A stretch of DNA of 64,000 bases, from positions 124,001-188,000 of the forward strand of contig NZ_FQZK01000005.1 in assembly GCF_900141985.1 (NCBI RefSeq), given 5' to 3'. The notes under the pieces were generated by a model. The model was not told the origin of the DNA, ran no database searches, and worked only from the letters and a program-made list of their open reading frames with translations. This stretch comes from Nocardiopsis flavescens (GTDB lineage: Bacteria > Actinomycetota > Actinomycetes > Streptosporangiales > Streptosporangiaceae). Position 1 is the stretch's first letter; the number at the start of each line of letters is the position of its first letter. Shown in pieces: positions 8,447 to 16,863 of this stretch. Made by a program: the position numbers and the translations under genes.

Positions 8447-10744
8447 ATGGCGGAAAGCGTGCGCCGTCTGCTGGGTAAGCCCGGCGCGGTGGATCTGCGG
8501 CCTTATACCAAGCTCCTGTCGGCTATCGAGGCCGAGGAGGATGGTCTGCGCGAGCTCGACGACGCCGAGCTGACGGACAAGGCCATCGAACTCGGCACCG
8601 GCGACCTCCCCTACGGCCGCGACGACCTCGTGTCGCTGTGCGCCGTGGGACGCGAGGCCGCCCGGCGCTCCCTCGACGAGCGCCCCTTCGACGTTCAGAT
8701 CCTGGGCGTCATGGCGCTCCTCGACGGCCACGTGGCCGAGATGGCCACCGGTGAGGGCAAGACCCTGACCGGCGCCCTGGCCGCCGCGGGCTTCGCCCTG
8801 CGCGGCCGCCGCGTCCACCTGATGAGCGTCAACGACTACCTGGCCCGCCGCGACGCGGAGTGGATGAAGCCGCTCTACGACATGCTCGGCGTCACCGTCG
8901 GCTGGATCACCGAGGAGTCCACCACCGGGCAGCGCCGCGAGGCGTACTCCTGCGACGTCACCTACGCCCCGGTCAGCGAGCTGGGCTTCGACGTCCTGCG
9001 CGACCGCATGGTCACCGACATCGCCGACCGGGTGGTCCCCGAGCCGCACATCGCCATCATCGACGAGGCCGACTCCGTGCTCGTCGACGAGGCCCGCGTG
9101 CCGCTGGTCCTGGCGGGCGCGGCCGAGCGGGTCGACGCCGACGTCGAGATGGCCGACATCGTGCGCACCCTCAAGCCCCGGATGCACTACGAGATCGACG
9201 GCGAGGGCCGCAACGTCCAGCTCACCGACGCCGGGATCGACGCGGTGGAGAAGGCGCTGGGCGGGGTCGACCTGTACGCGGAGGAGGAGTCCTCCCTGCT
9301 GCCGCAGGTCAACCTGGCCCTGCACGCCCAGGTGCTGCTCCAGCGCGACGTCCACTACGTGGTGCGCGACGGCGAGGTCCGGATCATCAACGAGTCCCGC
9401 GGCCGCATCGCGCTGCTCCAGCGCTGGCCCGACGGCCTCCAGGCGGCGGTCGAGGCCAAGGAGAAGGTCGCGGTCAGCGAGACGGGCGAGGTGCTGGACT
9501 CCATCACCGTCCAGTCGCTGATCCTGCGCTACCCGACCCGGGCCGGGATGACCGGCACCGCCATGTCCGTGGCCGAGCAGCTGCGCGAGTTCTACGAGCT
9601 CGAGGTCGCGGTCATCCCCTCCAACAAGCCGAACGTCCGCGAGGACCACGGCACCCACCTCTTCGCCACCCGCGAGGAGAAGGAGGACGCCCTCGTCGCG
9701 GAGGCCGAGAAGGTGCACGCCACCGGGCGGCCCCTCCTCATCGGCACCCAGGACGTCGCCGAGTCCGAGAGGCTCGCCGAGCGGCTGCGCAAGGCCAGCC
9801 TGGAGTGCGTGGTCCTCAACGCCAAGAACGACGCCGACGAGGCCGCCGTCATCGCGGAGGCGGGCACCCACGGGGCCGTCACGGTCTCCACCCAGATGGC
9901 CGGGCGCGGCACCGACATCCGCCTGGGCGGCAGCGACATGGCCGACCGGGACCGGGTGGTCGAGGCCGGGGGCCTGTACGTGATGGGCTACGGCCGCTAC
10001 CCCAGCAGCCGCCTGGACGGCCAGCTGCGCGGCCGTGCCGGACGCCAGGGCGACCCTGGTGACTCGGTCTTCTTCGTCAGCATGGACGACGACCTGGTGG
10101 TCAACAACGCCACGGAGACCTCGGGCTTCACCACCGACGACCGCGGCGAGGTCACCGACCCGGCCTGGCTGTCCATGGTCGACCACGCCCAGCGGGTGGC
10201 CGAGGGGCAGCTGCTGGAGGTGCACCGCAACACGTGGCGCTACAACCAGCTCATCGACGTGCAGCGGGACGTGGTCCTGGAACACCGCGAGCTGGTCCTC
10301 AGCGGCGACGAGGGCGACCGGCACATCAGGAAGGACCGGTCGGAGAGGCACGCGGAGCTGGTCGAAGAGGTGGGGGAGGAGGCGGTCGCCGACGCCGCCC
10401 GGCTCATCACCCTGTACCACCTGGACCGCGGCTGGACCGACCACAACGCGTTCCTCTCGGAGCTGCGCGAGGGGATCCACCTGCGCTTCCTTGGCCGCCG
10501 GGACCCGCTGGACGAGTTCAACCGCGACGCGGTCCCGGTGTTCAAGGGCTTCCTGGACGGCGCCCGCGCGCGGGCCGCGGAGAGCTTCGAGGAGCTGGAG
10601 GTCCGGGACGGCGCCCTGGACGTGTCCGAGGTCGGCGTCAAGCGCCCGTCGATGACGTGGACGTACATGGTCCACGACCACCCGTTCAGCTCCGCCCTGG
10701 AGGCGGTCGCCGGACGCATCAAGGGGCTCATGGGGAACCGGTAG
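8447..10744 (+). CDS. secA2: Accessory Sec preprotein translocase ATPase SecA2
   Basis: The ATP-driven motor of the actinobacterial accessory Sec export route, 765 residues. Walker A (MATGEGKT) is at about 99-106 and the DEAD-type IDEAD box at 205-209. The motif III/VI region contains TQMAGRGTDIRLGG, followed by QLRGRAGRQGD. The protein resembles mycobacterial SecA2 along its whole length and lacks the C-terminal zinc-binding tail of SecA1. I chose ATG 8447, which gives an N-terminus of mycobacterial SecA2 type. No accessory Sec partners or substrates are adjacent. A strong terminator follows at 10778. Confidence 0.9.
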   Translation: MAESVRRLLGKPGAVDLRPYTKLLSAIEAEEDGLRELDDAELTDKAIELGTGDLPYGRDDLVSLCAVGREAARRSLDERPFDVQILGVMALLDGHVAEMATGEGKTLTGALAAAGFALRGRRVHLMSVNDYLARRDAEWMKPLYDMLGVTVGWITEESTTGQRREAYSCDVTYAPVSELGFDVLRDRMVTDIADRVVPEPHIAIIDEADSVLVDEARVPLVLAGAAERVDADVEMADIVRTLKPRMHYEIDGEGRNVQLTDAGIDAVEKALGGVDLYAEEESSLLPQVNLALHAQVLLQRDVHYVVRDGEVRIINESRGRIALLQRWPDGLQAAVEAKEKVAVSETGEVLDSITVQSLILRYPTRAGMTGTAMSVAEQLREFYELEVAVIPSNKPNVREDHGTHLFATREEKEDALVAEAEKVHATGRPLLIGTQDVAESERLAERLRKASLECVVLNAKNDADEAAVIAEAGTHGAVTVSTQMAGRGTDIRLGGSDMADRDRVVEAGGLYVMGYGRYPSSRLDGQLRGRAGRQGDPGDSVFFVSMDDDLVVNNATETSGFTTDDRGEVTDPAWLSMVDHAQRVAEGQLLEVHRNTWRYNQLIDVQRDVVLEHRELVLSGDEGDRHIRKDRSERHAELVEEVGEEAVADAARLITLYHLDRGWTDHNAFLSELREGIHLRFLGRRDPLDEFNRDAVPVFKGFLDGARARAAESFEELEVRDGALDVSEVGVKRPSMTWTYMVHDHPFSSALEAVAGRIKGLMGNR

Positions 10745-10777
10745 TTCCCCGGGGTTCGGCGCCCTTGTTTTGCCACT

Positions 10778-10820
10778 GCGGGTCGGGACTTTGGTCCCGG
10801 CCCGCACTTACTTTTGTCGG
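10778..10820 (+). terminator. Rho-independent terminator after secA2
   Basis: A 12-bp stem (10778-10789 with 10794-10805, one G-U pair) closes a TTTG loop and is followed by a T-rich ACTTACTTTTG stretch. This is one of the clearest terminators in the window and separates secA2 from the next small gene. Confidence 0.8.
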
Positions 10821-10869
10821 CTACTCTTCTAAAAAGCCTCCGTGAGGCTGGAATCGCCATGCACAATTG

Positions 10870-10881
10870 ACCCGTACGGGT
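10870..10881. promoter_or_regulatory. Perfect 12-bp palindrome just upstream of a start codon
   Basis: ACCCGTACGGGT is a perfect palindrome ending four bases before the ATG at 10886. It occupies the place where a ribosome binding site should be. It may be an operator or a translational control element; no regulator is known. Confidence 0.4.
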
Positions 10882-10885
10882 TAAC

Positions 10886-11203
10886 ATGGCTGAGTTTTCC
10901 AGGGAATCCGAGACGGTTGGGACAGAAACTGCTGTGGTCCACGAAATCGGCGCGCAGGAAAAGATCAGTTACGGACGCAACGACCGCTTCCTCGGTGGTC
11001 CGGTGGGCGGCGGCCAGTTCTGGATCGACGACGACGGCCGGGCGGTCGCCAAGATCGGCGGCCCCAAGGAGTGGAGGCCCACTCCGATGATCGACGTCCG
11101 GGTGGGCGACGTTTTCAGCGTCGGCGGTCAGGTGTGGAAGGTCACCGATATCGTCGACGCCGACTCACCGTCCGCCCACCTGCTGGCCACGCGTATTAGT
11201 TGA
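10886..11203 (+). CDS. Small protein of unknown function
   Basis: I do not recognise this 105-residue protein. It has no signal peptide or membrane segment. The second half looks like a small beta-rich domain: QFWIDDDGRAVAKIGG is followed by a hydrophobic VGDVFSVGGQVWKVTDI stretch typical of compact beta sandwiches. The codon usage is typical of the genome, so it is very likely a real gene. It stands alone between the secA2 terminator and its own terminator at 11294. There is no Shine-Dalgarno sequence; a palindrome occupies that position. Confidence 0.7.
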   Translation: MAEFSRESETVGTETAVVHEIGAQEKISYGRNDRFLGGPVGGGQFWIDDDGRAVAKIGGPKEWRPTPMIDVRVGDVFSVGGQVWKVTDIVDADSPSAHLLATRIS

Positions 11204-11862
11204 GAACACCCCCGCGGACGGAGTCCGGAGGGATCCCCCGTGTTTGCTTGGGCTGGGAATCGCAACCTTGCGCAACCTTTCTGAAAAGGTCGTCCGGGGT
11301 GGCGGTTCCCGGTTTTTCATGTGCGGGCGTATTCGCCCGGTGAGCGTCCGGTGACGTTCCGCCCCGACGTAGCCCCAGGTCACCGCGGGCTTTTCGGCGC
11401 CTTCCGGGGAATCGAGACGCTCCGGTTATCTGATGGGGGTGTCCGATGCGGCGCGGTGTCGTTAACGTCGTTCTTACAGGGTGCGCCCCGGTTCCGGGAC
11501 GCCGCGCCCGTTGCCCCGTGGTCGGTCCCAGGGGCTGTCCCCCGCCCCTGGGCCTGACCTTCCCCCGCCGGCCGGGAGCCTTCCCCGCCCCACCCGTTTC
11601 CCCCTCCGGGGGGCGGCCCTGCCCGTCTCCGGACCAGAAACCCATAACCGGTTCCAGTCTCTGGGTTTGCAAAGATTCCGTGCGAATGCTGGGATGCGCG
11701 CGCTCCAGAGGGCTTGCATTAGAACGTGTTTCAGTATTACGCTCGGTTCATGCCCGGTCCGGGCGCCCGGTGGTTCGGTCACCGGACGCCGAGTACGGCC
11801 GGTGAGGACCGCCGCCCGTCGGCAGCCGGATCGCGCCCCGGCTCCGGCGGGCGGCGTCCGTC
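11204..11862. other. Gene-free region between convergent genes
   Basis: No convincing coding frame is present; the open frames are arginine/proline-rich shadows. Besides the terminator at 11294-11317, I see an ACCTTT/AAAGGT hairpin near 11274-11289 and a GGGCG/CGCCC hairpin near 11324-11338. An AAACCCA/TGGGTTT inverted repeat spans 11638-11668. An AT-richer stretch near 11710-11745 contains TTGCAT followed 15 bases later by TATTAC, which could be a plus-strand promoter. A small RNA is possible but unsupported. Confidence 0.35.
11294..11317 (+). terminator. Terminator after the 105-residue protein gene
   Basis: CCGGG (11294-11298) pairs with CCCGG (11308-11312) and is followed directly by TTTTT. 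The stem is short but the T-run is unusual for this genome. Confidence 0.55.
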
Positions 11863-12195
11863 TCACCCCGGCAGTCGGGAGATCTCCTCGAAGGTGGGGC
11901 AGGGCCACGCCCGCCCGCACCCCGCGCACGGTGCGCCCTCCCCGTCCCCGGGGTGGTGCAGCCGCAGCAGCTCCGCGCACACCGCCGCCAGGGCCGCCAC
12001 CTCGTTGCGCGCGTTCGCGTAGAAGGCCACGTCGTTGATCCGGGACAGCGGTCTCTCGGAGCCGCCCCTCGGTATCCCGACCGTGTCGGGCTCCCAGGGG
12101 ACCGCCCGGGCCGAGCGCTCCTGGATGCCCTGGACGCACCGGAGCAGCCTCGCGTGCTCGGTGGCACTCCCTTTCGTCGGCCTGGTGAGCGGCAT
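11863..12195 (-). CDS. Small CxxC protein of unknown function
   Basis: A 110-residue protein with no signal peptide. The C-terminus carries CAGCGRAWPCPT at about 90-101, so Cys90, Cys93 and Cys99 could bind a metal; similar C-x-x-C-x(5)-C endings occur in actinobacterial hypothetical proteins. The middle contains a helix-like segment (RINDVAFYANARNEVAALAAVC). I start it at ATG 12195 because a GGGGGGAG ribosome binding site lies eight bases upstream. It is the last gene of the minus-strand series that contains the cyd genes and the cysteine-rich peptide, although a strong hairpin separates it from the peptide gene. Confidence 0.65.
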   Translation of the reverse strand: MPLTRPTKGSATEHARLLRCVQGIQERSARAVPWEPDTVGIPRGGSERPLSRINDVAFYANARNEVAALAAVCAELLRLHHPGDGEGAPCAGCGRAWPCPTFEEISRLPG

Positions 12196-12297
12196 CGCCG
12201 ATCTCCCCCCAACGGGTGGATGCGCAGCTACATCTGGTAACACAGCGTATACCCATCGTCGCGCAATGTCGCGAAACGGGAGAGCGGTGCACAGGGG

Positions 12298-12331
12298 GGC
12301 GGGCTGCCCCCAAGGGGAGGGGCAGCCCGCC
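12298..12331 (-). terminator. Strong hairpin after the cysteine-rich peptide gene
   Basis: A perfect 13-bp stem (12298-12310 with 12319-12331) encloses an 8-nt loop, 29 bases past the peptide stop codon. There is no T-run, but a stem of this strength is a credible terminator or 3' stabiliser. Confidence 0.6.
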
Positions 12332-12360
12332 GGGAAGGGGGTGCGGAGCGGGGTCCGGTC

Positions 12361-12468
12361 TCAGCCGCAGCTGCCGCCGCAGGCGCACGAGCCGCCGCTC
12401 TGGCAGCCGCAGCCGCAGCCCGAACCGCAGCTGCAGGCGCTCGGGGGAGCGGTCAGGGGGTGGGTCAT
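12361..12468 (-). CDS. 35-residue cysteine-rich peptide (metallothionein-like)
   Basis: A very short gene with an excellent GAGGAGGG ribosome binding site six to seven bases before ATG 12468. The product has eight cysteines in 35 residues, at about 12, 14, 18, 20, 22, 28, 30 and 34, spaced as CxC and CxxxC with glycine and serine between. Only the first ten residues (MTHPLTAPPS) lack cysteine. This pattern suggests a metal-thiolate cluster peptide or the precursor of a modified peptide; neither is demonstrated. It follows cydAB on the same strand and has its own strong hairpin terminator. Because it is so short it would usually be missed by gene finders. Confidence 0.6.
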   Translation of the reverse strand: MTHPLTAPPSACSCGSGCGCGCQSGGSCACGGSCG

Positions 12469-12643
12469 GATCCCTCCTCGGATCGGTCCGAAGTCCGGTC
12501 CACCGCGCCCGGGCGGCGCGGTTCCCGACACATGACCTGCCCGTGACCGGGCTTGCCCAATCCGGGACGGTCCCATCGACGAATCCTTACCGACACGCCC
12601 GTGTCCCGCCAGGCCCGTCGCCACAGGCCCGGCGGGTCCCGCC

Positions 12644-13558
12644 TCAGGCGAAGAACCCCGGGGCCGGGCTCGGGCGGCGTGTCATTCGGTAGAGCCAAAC
12701 CTGGCCGATGAGCATGACCGGAATTGCGGGTGTCAGCACCGACCAGACCAGCACCGCTGTCGCCTCCGGGATCGGCGCCACCGGAAGGCCGCCCGCCACC
12801 GCGACCAGCACGCCCGGCACGGCGATCGCCACCGCGGAGGTGTGCCGGGACAGCATGGGCCCGGACAGGCCCGCGGTCGCCGCCAGGCAGGCCGCCAGCA
12901 GCACGGCCGGGAGCAGCGCCGCCGGGCCCACCCCCGCCACCGGGACGGCGGCCGCCGCCGTCACCAGGCAGCCGGCCAGGGCGGCGGCCGCGATCCGGCG
13001 GGTGTCCCGGGCGGCGACGTCCGCGCTCTCGGCGTCGGACTCGCCCACCAGCCGCTCGGCGCCGAAGGCCGCGCCCCGCAGCGCGAACAGCGCCGCCACC
13101 GTCAGCGCGCACGGCACGGTGAACAGGGTGGCCCCCGCATCCCCGGCGATCAGGGCCGCCAGGATCCAGCCCCAGGACAGCGCCAGCGTCCAGCTGCCCG
13201 CCACCACTGCGCCGTCCCACAGCGCGGCCCACGCCGCACCCGGCACCCGCGAGCGCAGCCACAGCCCCGCGTCGCGCACCAGCAGCCCGGCCGCCAGCGC
13301 CGGCAGCACCGGCCACAGCCGCTCCACCACGTGGTGCTCCACCGACGGGAACATCCCGGCCAGCACCCCGACCAGGGCGACCAGCCACACCTCGGTGGCC
13401 AGGAAGTACGGGGCGATCGCGGCCACCACGCGGCGCCGCTGCCCGGGGCCGCGCGCCACGCGCGGCATCAGCATGCCCAGTCCCACGTCGGCCCCGGCCA
13501 GCACCAGGTAGCCCACGACGAACAGCACGAGCAGAAGAGAAGACAGGACGTCCAACAT
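12644..13558 (-). CDS. cydB: Cytochrome bd-type quinol oxidase subunit II
   Basis: Integral membrane partner of the CydA-like protein, 304 residues with about eight or nine predicted membrane segments. The first helix carries GYLVLAGADVGLGMLMP, which corresponds to the family motif GFDLGVGMLLP. It is shorter than typical CydB (about 330-380 residues). It lies 14 bases downstream of cydA on the same strand, so the two are surely co-transcribed. Together they would oxidise quinol and reduce oxygen at the cytoplasmic membrane. The divergence from classical CydB leaves open that it belongs to a bd-like subfamily. Confidence 0.82.
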   Translation of the reverse strand: MLDVLSSLLLVLFVVGYLVLAGADVGLGMLMPRVARGPGQRRRVVAAIAPYFLATEVWLVALVGVLAGMFPSVEHHVVERLWPVLPALAAGLLVRDAGLWLRSRVPGAAWAALWDGAVVAGSWTLALSWGWILAALIAGDAGATLFTVPCALTVAALFALRGAAFGAERLVGESDAESADVAARDTRRIAAAALAGCLVTAAAAVPVAGVGPAALLPAVLLAACLAATAGLSGPMLSRHTSAVAIAVPGVLVAVAGGLPVAPIPEATAVLVWSVLTPAIPVMLIGQVWLYRMTRRPSPAPGFFA

Positions 13559-13572
13559 GGCACGGCTCCGGT

Positions 13573-14829
13573 TCAGAGGGCGGGTACGCGGGCGGGGTCC
13601 TGCTCCGGGGCGTCGTCGCGGTGCTCGGCCAGCGGACCGCCCCCGGGTCCGCGCCGGGCGAACCGCACCAGCAGCCACCAGGTCGTGGCGGCCAGCCCCG
13701 CGAACGCGGCCGTGAACAGCCCGAAGGAGACCGCCGCGGCGGCCGGCGACATCGGGGTCACCGCGTCCGCCGTGGTCAGGTGGTGCACGACCGTCCACGG
13801 CTGGCGGCTGGTCTCACGGAACACCCACCCGGCCACGCTCGCCAGGTAGGGAAGGAAGGGCAGGGCGGCCAGCGGGTACAGCGGCCACCGGACCGCCCGC
13901 ACGCGCCCGGAGAAGCGGGCCGCCAGCAGCCCCAGCAGCAGGAGCGGTCCCAGGAAGAACATCAGCGACCACAGCCCCATCATGAGGATGTCCGCGGTCG
14001 CCCCGACGGCGGGGTGGATCCCGCTCCCGGCGGCCTCGACCGCCTCGATCTCCGCCGCGGTGTAGGTCTGGCCGCTGGTCGGCGGGTCCTGGCCGAACAG
14101 CTGGAACTGCACCCCGCCGAAGGCCGCCACCGGGATCGGCACGAGGCACATCACCAGCGCCCCGTACCCCATGCCGCGCGAGAACATCCGCTGCGGGTCG
14201 TTCCCGCGCCGCAGGTGGTGGGCGCTCGTCGCGATGACCACCGCGGCGCCCACCAGCAGGGAACCGGTCACGACGTGCCCGAACGCCATGGTCGCCGCCG
14301 GGTTCGCCAACAGGGCGGCCGGGTCGGTCAGGTGGGCGACGCCGTCCTCCATCTCGAAGCCCACCGGGTTGCGCAGGAACCCGTTGGACACCAGCACCCA
14401 CCAGGCCGACAGGTACGCCGTCGCGGTCACCACGGCGAAGCACGCCAGGTGCGCCCAGCGGCCCATGCGCTCCCACCCGAAGATCCACAGCCCCAGGAAC
14501 GTGGACTCGATGAAGAACGCCGTCATCGTCTCCAGGGCGAGCGGCGCCCCGAAGGAGTAGCCGTACATCTCCTGGAGGCCGCTCCAGTTGAGCGCCAGCT
14601 GGAGCTCCATGACCAGCCCGGAGAGCACGCCCATGCCGTAGTTGACCAGGTACAGCCCGCCCCAGAAGCGGACCGCGGACATCCGCTCCCGGTCACCGGA
14701 GAGGGCGGCCCGCAGCTGGGCGGTGAGGATGTAGGGCGCCAGGCCCAGGGTGAGGGCCACGAACATGTAGTGCGTCGCCGCCGTGAACGCGAACTGCAGC
14801 CGCGCCAGGAGGAGGGGGTCGTCGAACAT
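13573..14829 (-). CDS. cydA: Cytochrome bd-type quinol oxidase subunit I
   Basis: The haem-carrying subunit of a bd-type terminal oxidase, 418 residues. His20 in helix I is the expected haem b595/d-region ligand and His185 the b558 ligand. The conserved acidic pair Glu100 and Glu108 in LETMTAFFIEST is present. The quinol-loop signature GRQPW appears as SRQPW at 341-345, and the loop and C-terminus are short compared with the roughly 500-residue Streptomyces enzymes. The start is ATG 14829; the frame is open to 14895 but the extension is not membrane-like. The two-component genes lie directly upstream. Confidence 0.85.
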   Translation of the reverse strand: MFDDPLLLARLQFAFTAATHYMFVALTLGLAPYILTAQLRAALSGDRERMSAVRFWGGLYLVNYGMGVLSGLVMELQLALNWSGLQEMYGYSFGAPLALETMTAFFIESTFLGLWIFGWERMGRWAHLACFAVVTATAYLSAWWVLVSNGFLRNPVGFEMEDGVAHLTDPAALLANPAATMAFGHVVTGSLLVGAAVVIATSAHHLRRGNDPQRMFSRGMGYGALVMCLVPIPVAAFGGVQFQLFGQDPPTSGQTYTAAEIEAVEAAGSGIHPAVGATADILMMGLWSLMFFLGPLLLLGLLAARFSGRVRAVRWPLYPLAALPFLPYLASVAGWVFRETSRQPWTVVHHLTTADAVTPMSPAAAAVSFGLFTAAFAGLAATTWWLLVRFARRGPGGGPLAEHRDDAPEQDPARVPAL

Positions 14830-14948
14830 CGCAGGGCCTCGTGATCGTCGTCGGGAACCACGAGAAGCATCCGGTGCGGGTCCGGTCCGGGACATCGTCC
14901 CGGGGAGGGCTTTCGCCCGCCTCCTCCCGGGGTAGCCGGGCGCGGGGC

Positions 14949-14979
14949 CCTACTCCCCGGGGGCTAGGGGGACCCCTAG
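14949..14979. promoter_or_regulatory. Two palindromic sites upstream of cydA
   Basis: The imperfect palindrome CCTACTCCCCGGGGGCTAGG (14949-14968, 8 of 10 half-site positions matching) overlaps a perfect CTAGGGG-GA-CCCCTAG repeat (14964-14979). The first resembles the longer palindrome upstream of the histidine kinase gene at 16891. They lie 120 bases before cydA and reach into the response-regulator stop codon, so they are candidate response-regulator sites. Confidence 0.5.
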
Positions 14980-15656
14980 GGGGCCTGGTCCCCGCTCCAG
15001 CCCGGGGAGACGAGCGCCGACTCGTAGGCCAGCACGACCAGCTGCGCCCGGTCCCGCACCCCGAGCTTGACCATGGACCGGCTGACGTGGGTCTTGGCGG
15101 TGGCGGGGCTGAGCACCAGCTCCGCGGCGATCTCCTCGTTGGACAGCCCGCGGCCCACCAGCGCCACCACCTCCCGCTCCCGGTCGGTGAGGCCGTTGAG
15201 CCGCGGCGAGGGCCGGGGGGCCCGGCGGCGGTTCTTCGTGTAGTCGGCGATCAGCCGCCGGGTGATCCCGGGGGAGAGCAGGGCCTCGCCGCCGTGCACC
15301 ACGCGCACGGCCTGGAGGAGGTCGCGCGGCTCGGTGTCCTTGACCAGGAACCCGCTCACCCCCGAGCGCAGCGCCTCGAAGATGTACTCGTCCAGGTCGA
15401 ACGTGGTGAGGATGATGATCCTGGTCCCCGCCAGGGAGGGCTCGGCGATGATCCGCGCGGCGGCCGCCAGCCCGTCCTCCCCGGGCATGCGGATGTCCAT
15501 CAGGACCACGTCGGGGCGCTCGGCGCGGGCCAGCCGCACGGCCTCGCCGCCGTCGGCGGCCTCGGCCACCACCTGGATGTCGTCCGCGCTGTCCAGCAGG
15601 GCGCGAAAGCCGGCGCGCACCAGCGCCTGGTCGTCGGCCAGCAGTACCCGGATCAC
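14976..15656 (-). CDS. NarL/LuxR-type response regulator
   Basis: A 226-residue two-component regulator. The receiver domain (about 1-120) has acidic Asp8/Asp9, phospho-acceptor Asp54 (VVLMDIRMPGEDG), a switch Thr in ILTTFD and Lys in FLVKD. The LuxR helix-turn-helix (about 158-215) contains LTDREREVVALVGRGLSNEE. It follows the kinase gene by three bases and is clearly its cognate partner. The cyd genes lie 146 bases downstream on the same strand, and related palindromes lie upstream of both transcription units, so control of cydAB and autoregulation are inferred. Confidence 0.9.
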   Translation of the reverse strand: MIRVLLADDQALVRAGFRALLDSADDIQVVAEAADGGEAVRLARAERPDVVLMDIRMPGEDGLAAAARIIAEPSLAGTRIIILTTFDLDEYIFEALRSGVSGFLVKDTEPRDLLQAVRVVHGGEALLSPGITRRLIADYTKNRRRAPRPSPRLNGLTDREREVVALVGRGLSNEEIAAELVLSPATAKTHVSRSMVKLGVRDRAQLVVLAYESALVSPGWSGDQAP

Positions 15657-15659
15657 CGG

Positions 15660-16826
15660 TCACCCCGTTCGCTCGTCGGAACCCTCGATCGGCAGCCGGG
15701 CCCGCACCCGGAATCCTCCCCCCTCCGCGGGGCCGGCGTCCACCGTGCCGCCGACCAGGGAGGCCCGCTCGCGCATGCCCGTGATGCCGTTGCCCGCCGA
15801 GGGCTCGCCCAGCGTGCCCCGCCCGTCGTCGGACACCTCCACGAGGACCTCGCGGGGCCGGTAGTCCACCAGCACCGTCGCCCGGTCCGCGCCCGCGTGG
15901 CGCACCACGTTGGTCAGTGCCTCCTGCACGGTGCGGTACACGGCGTTGTCGGTGCCCACGGGCAGCCGCACCGGCGACCCCGCGACCTCGACCTCCACCT
16001 CGATCCCGGCGCTCCGGGCGGCCTCGGCGACCTCGTCGATCCGGTCGGCGCCCGGGACGGGGGAGCGGGGCGCGCCCTCGTCCACCGTCCGCAGCACCCC
16101 CAGGATGGCGCGCAGCTCCACCAGCGTGTCCTTGCTGGTCTGCTTGATGGTGGCCAGCGCCTCGGAGGCCCGCTCCGGCTCGTTCTCCATCAGGTACAGG
16201 GCGGTCCCGGCCTGCACGTTGATGAGGGAGATGTTGTGCGCGACCGTGTCGTGGACGTCGCGGGCCAGCCGCAGCCGCTCCTCGGAGGCCCGCCGCAGCA
16301 GCTCCTCGTCCCGGGTGCGCAGGGCCTCCGCCCGGCGCTCGCGGTCCGCCCGCAGGTACTCGTGCCGCCAGCGCACCACCTCGCCCGTGCACAGCAGGAC
16401 CAGCACCCAGCCGACGACGCCGATCGCCTCGGCCCGGAACGTCTGGCCGACCAGCAGTTCGTAGCCGTTGACCGCCAGGAACTGGGTGATCCCCAGCGTC
16501 CATCCGAACGCGCGGTGCCCCCACCTGACCAGGGTGTACAGCATCACGGCGGTGCAGGCCATGACCACCCCGTCGGGGTACCCCAGCGGGTAGTAGGCGG
16601 TCGCGGCCGTCACCGACACCACCGCGACGGTGCGGGGGAGGGCGGTGCGCCACAGCAGGGGGAGTGCGGCGGCGGCGATGACCGCGTACCCCCACGGCCA
16701 CGGCTCGGCGACCCCGGGCTCGGGGTCCACCAGTCCGATCACGAAGGTGCTGCCCGCCGACAGCAGGAGCAGGCCCAGCGCGATCCGGACGTCGGTACGC
16801 GTGGGACGCGGGAGTGGTGCTGTCAC
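15660..16826 (-). CDS. Membrane sensor histidine kinase (HisKA_3 type)
   Basis: A 388-residue sensor kinase. The N-terminal half has about five or six membrane segments (15-155), followed by a short coiled coil. The HisKA_3 dimerisation box ERLRLARDVHDTVAHN has phospho-acceptor His192, and the C-terminal ATPase domain has N box and G1 motif VSDDGRGTLGE. There is no large extracellular loop, so the signal is probably read in or near the membrane. It is translationally linked to the response regulator. A perfect 24-base palindrome lies 65 bases upstream of its start. Confidence 0.9.
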   Translation of the reverse strand: MTAPLPRPTRTDVRIALGLLLLSAGSTFVIGLVDPEPGVAEPWPWGYAVIAAAALPLLWRTALPRTVAVVSVTAATAYYPLGYPDGVVMACTAVMLYTLVRWGHRAFGWTLGITQFLAVNGYELLVGQTFRAEAIGVVGWVLVLLCTGEVVRWRHEYLRADRERRAEALRTRDEELLRRASEERLRLARDVHDTVAHNISLINVQAGTALYLMENEPERASEALATIKQTSKDTLVELRAILGVLRTVDEGAPRSPVPGADRIDEVAEAARSAGIEVEVEVAGSPVRLPVGTDNAVYRTVQEALTNVVRHAGADRATVLVDYRPREVLVEVSDDGRGTLGEPSAGNGITGMRERASLVGGTVDAGPAEGGGFRVRARLPIEGSDERTG

Positions 16827-16863
16827 ACCCCCGACGGTACGGCCCGCACGCAGGGGTTTCCGT

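Noticed and set aside
11196-11672. 158-codon minus-strand open frame in the gap after the 105-residue gene
   Set aside because: It is arginine/glycine/proline-rich without hydrophobic core pattern, crosses terminator hairpins and resembles a GC-rich shadow frame.
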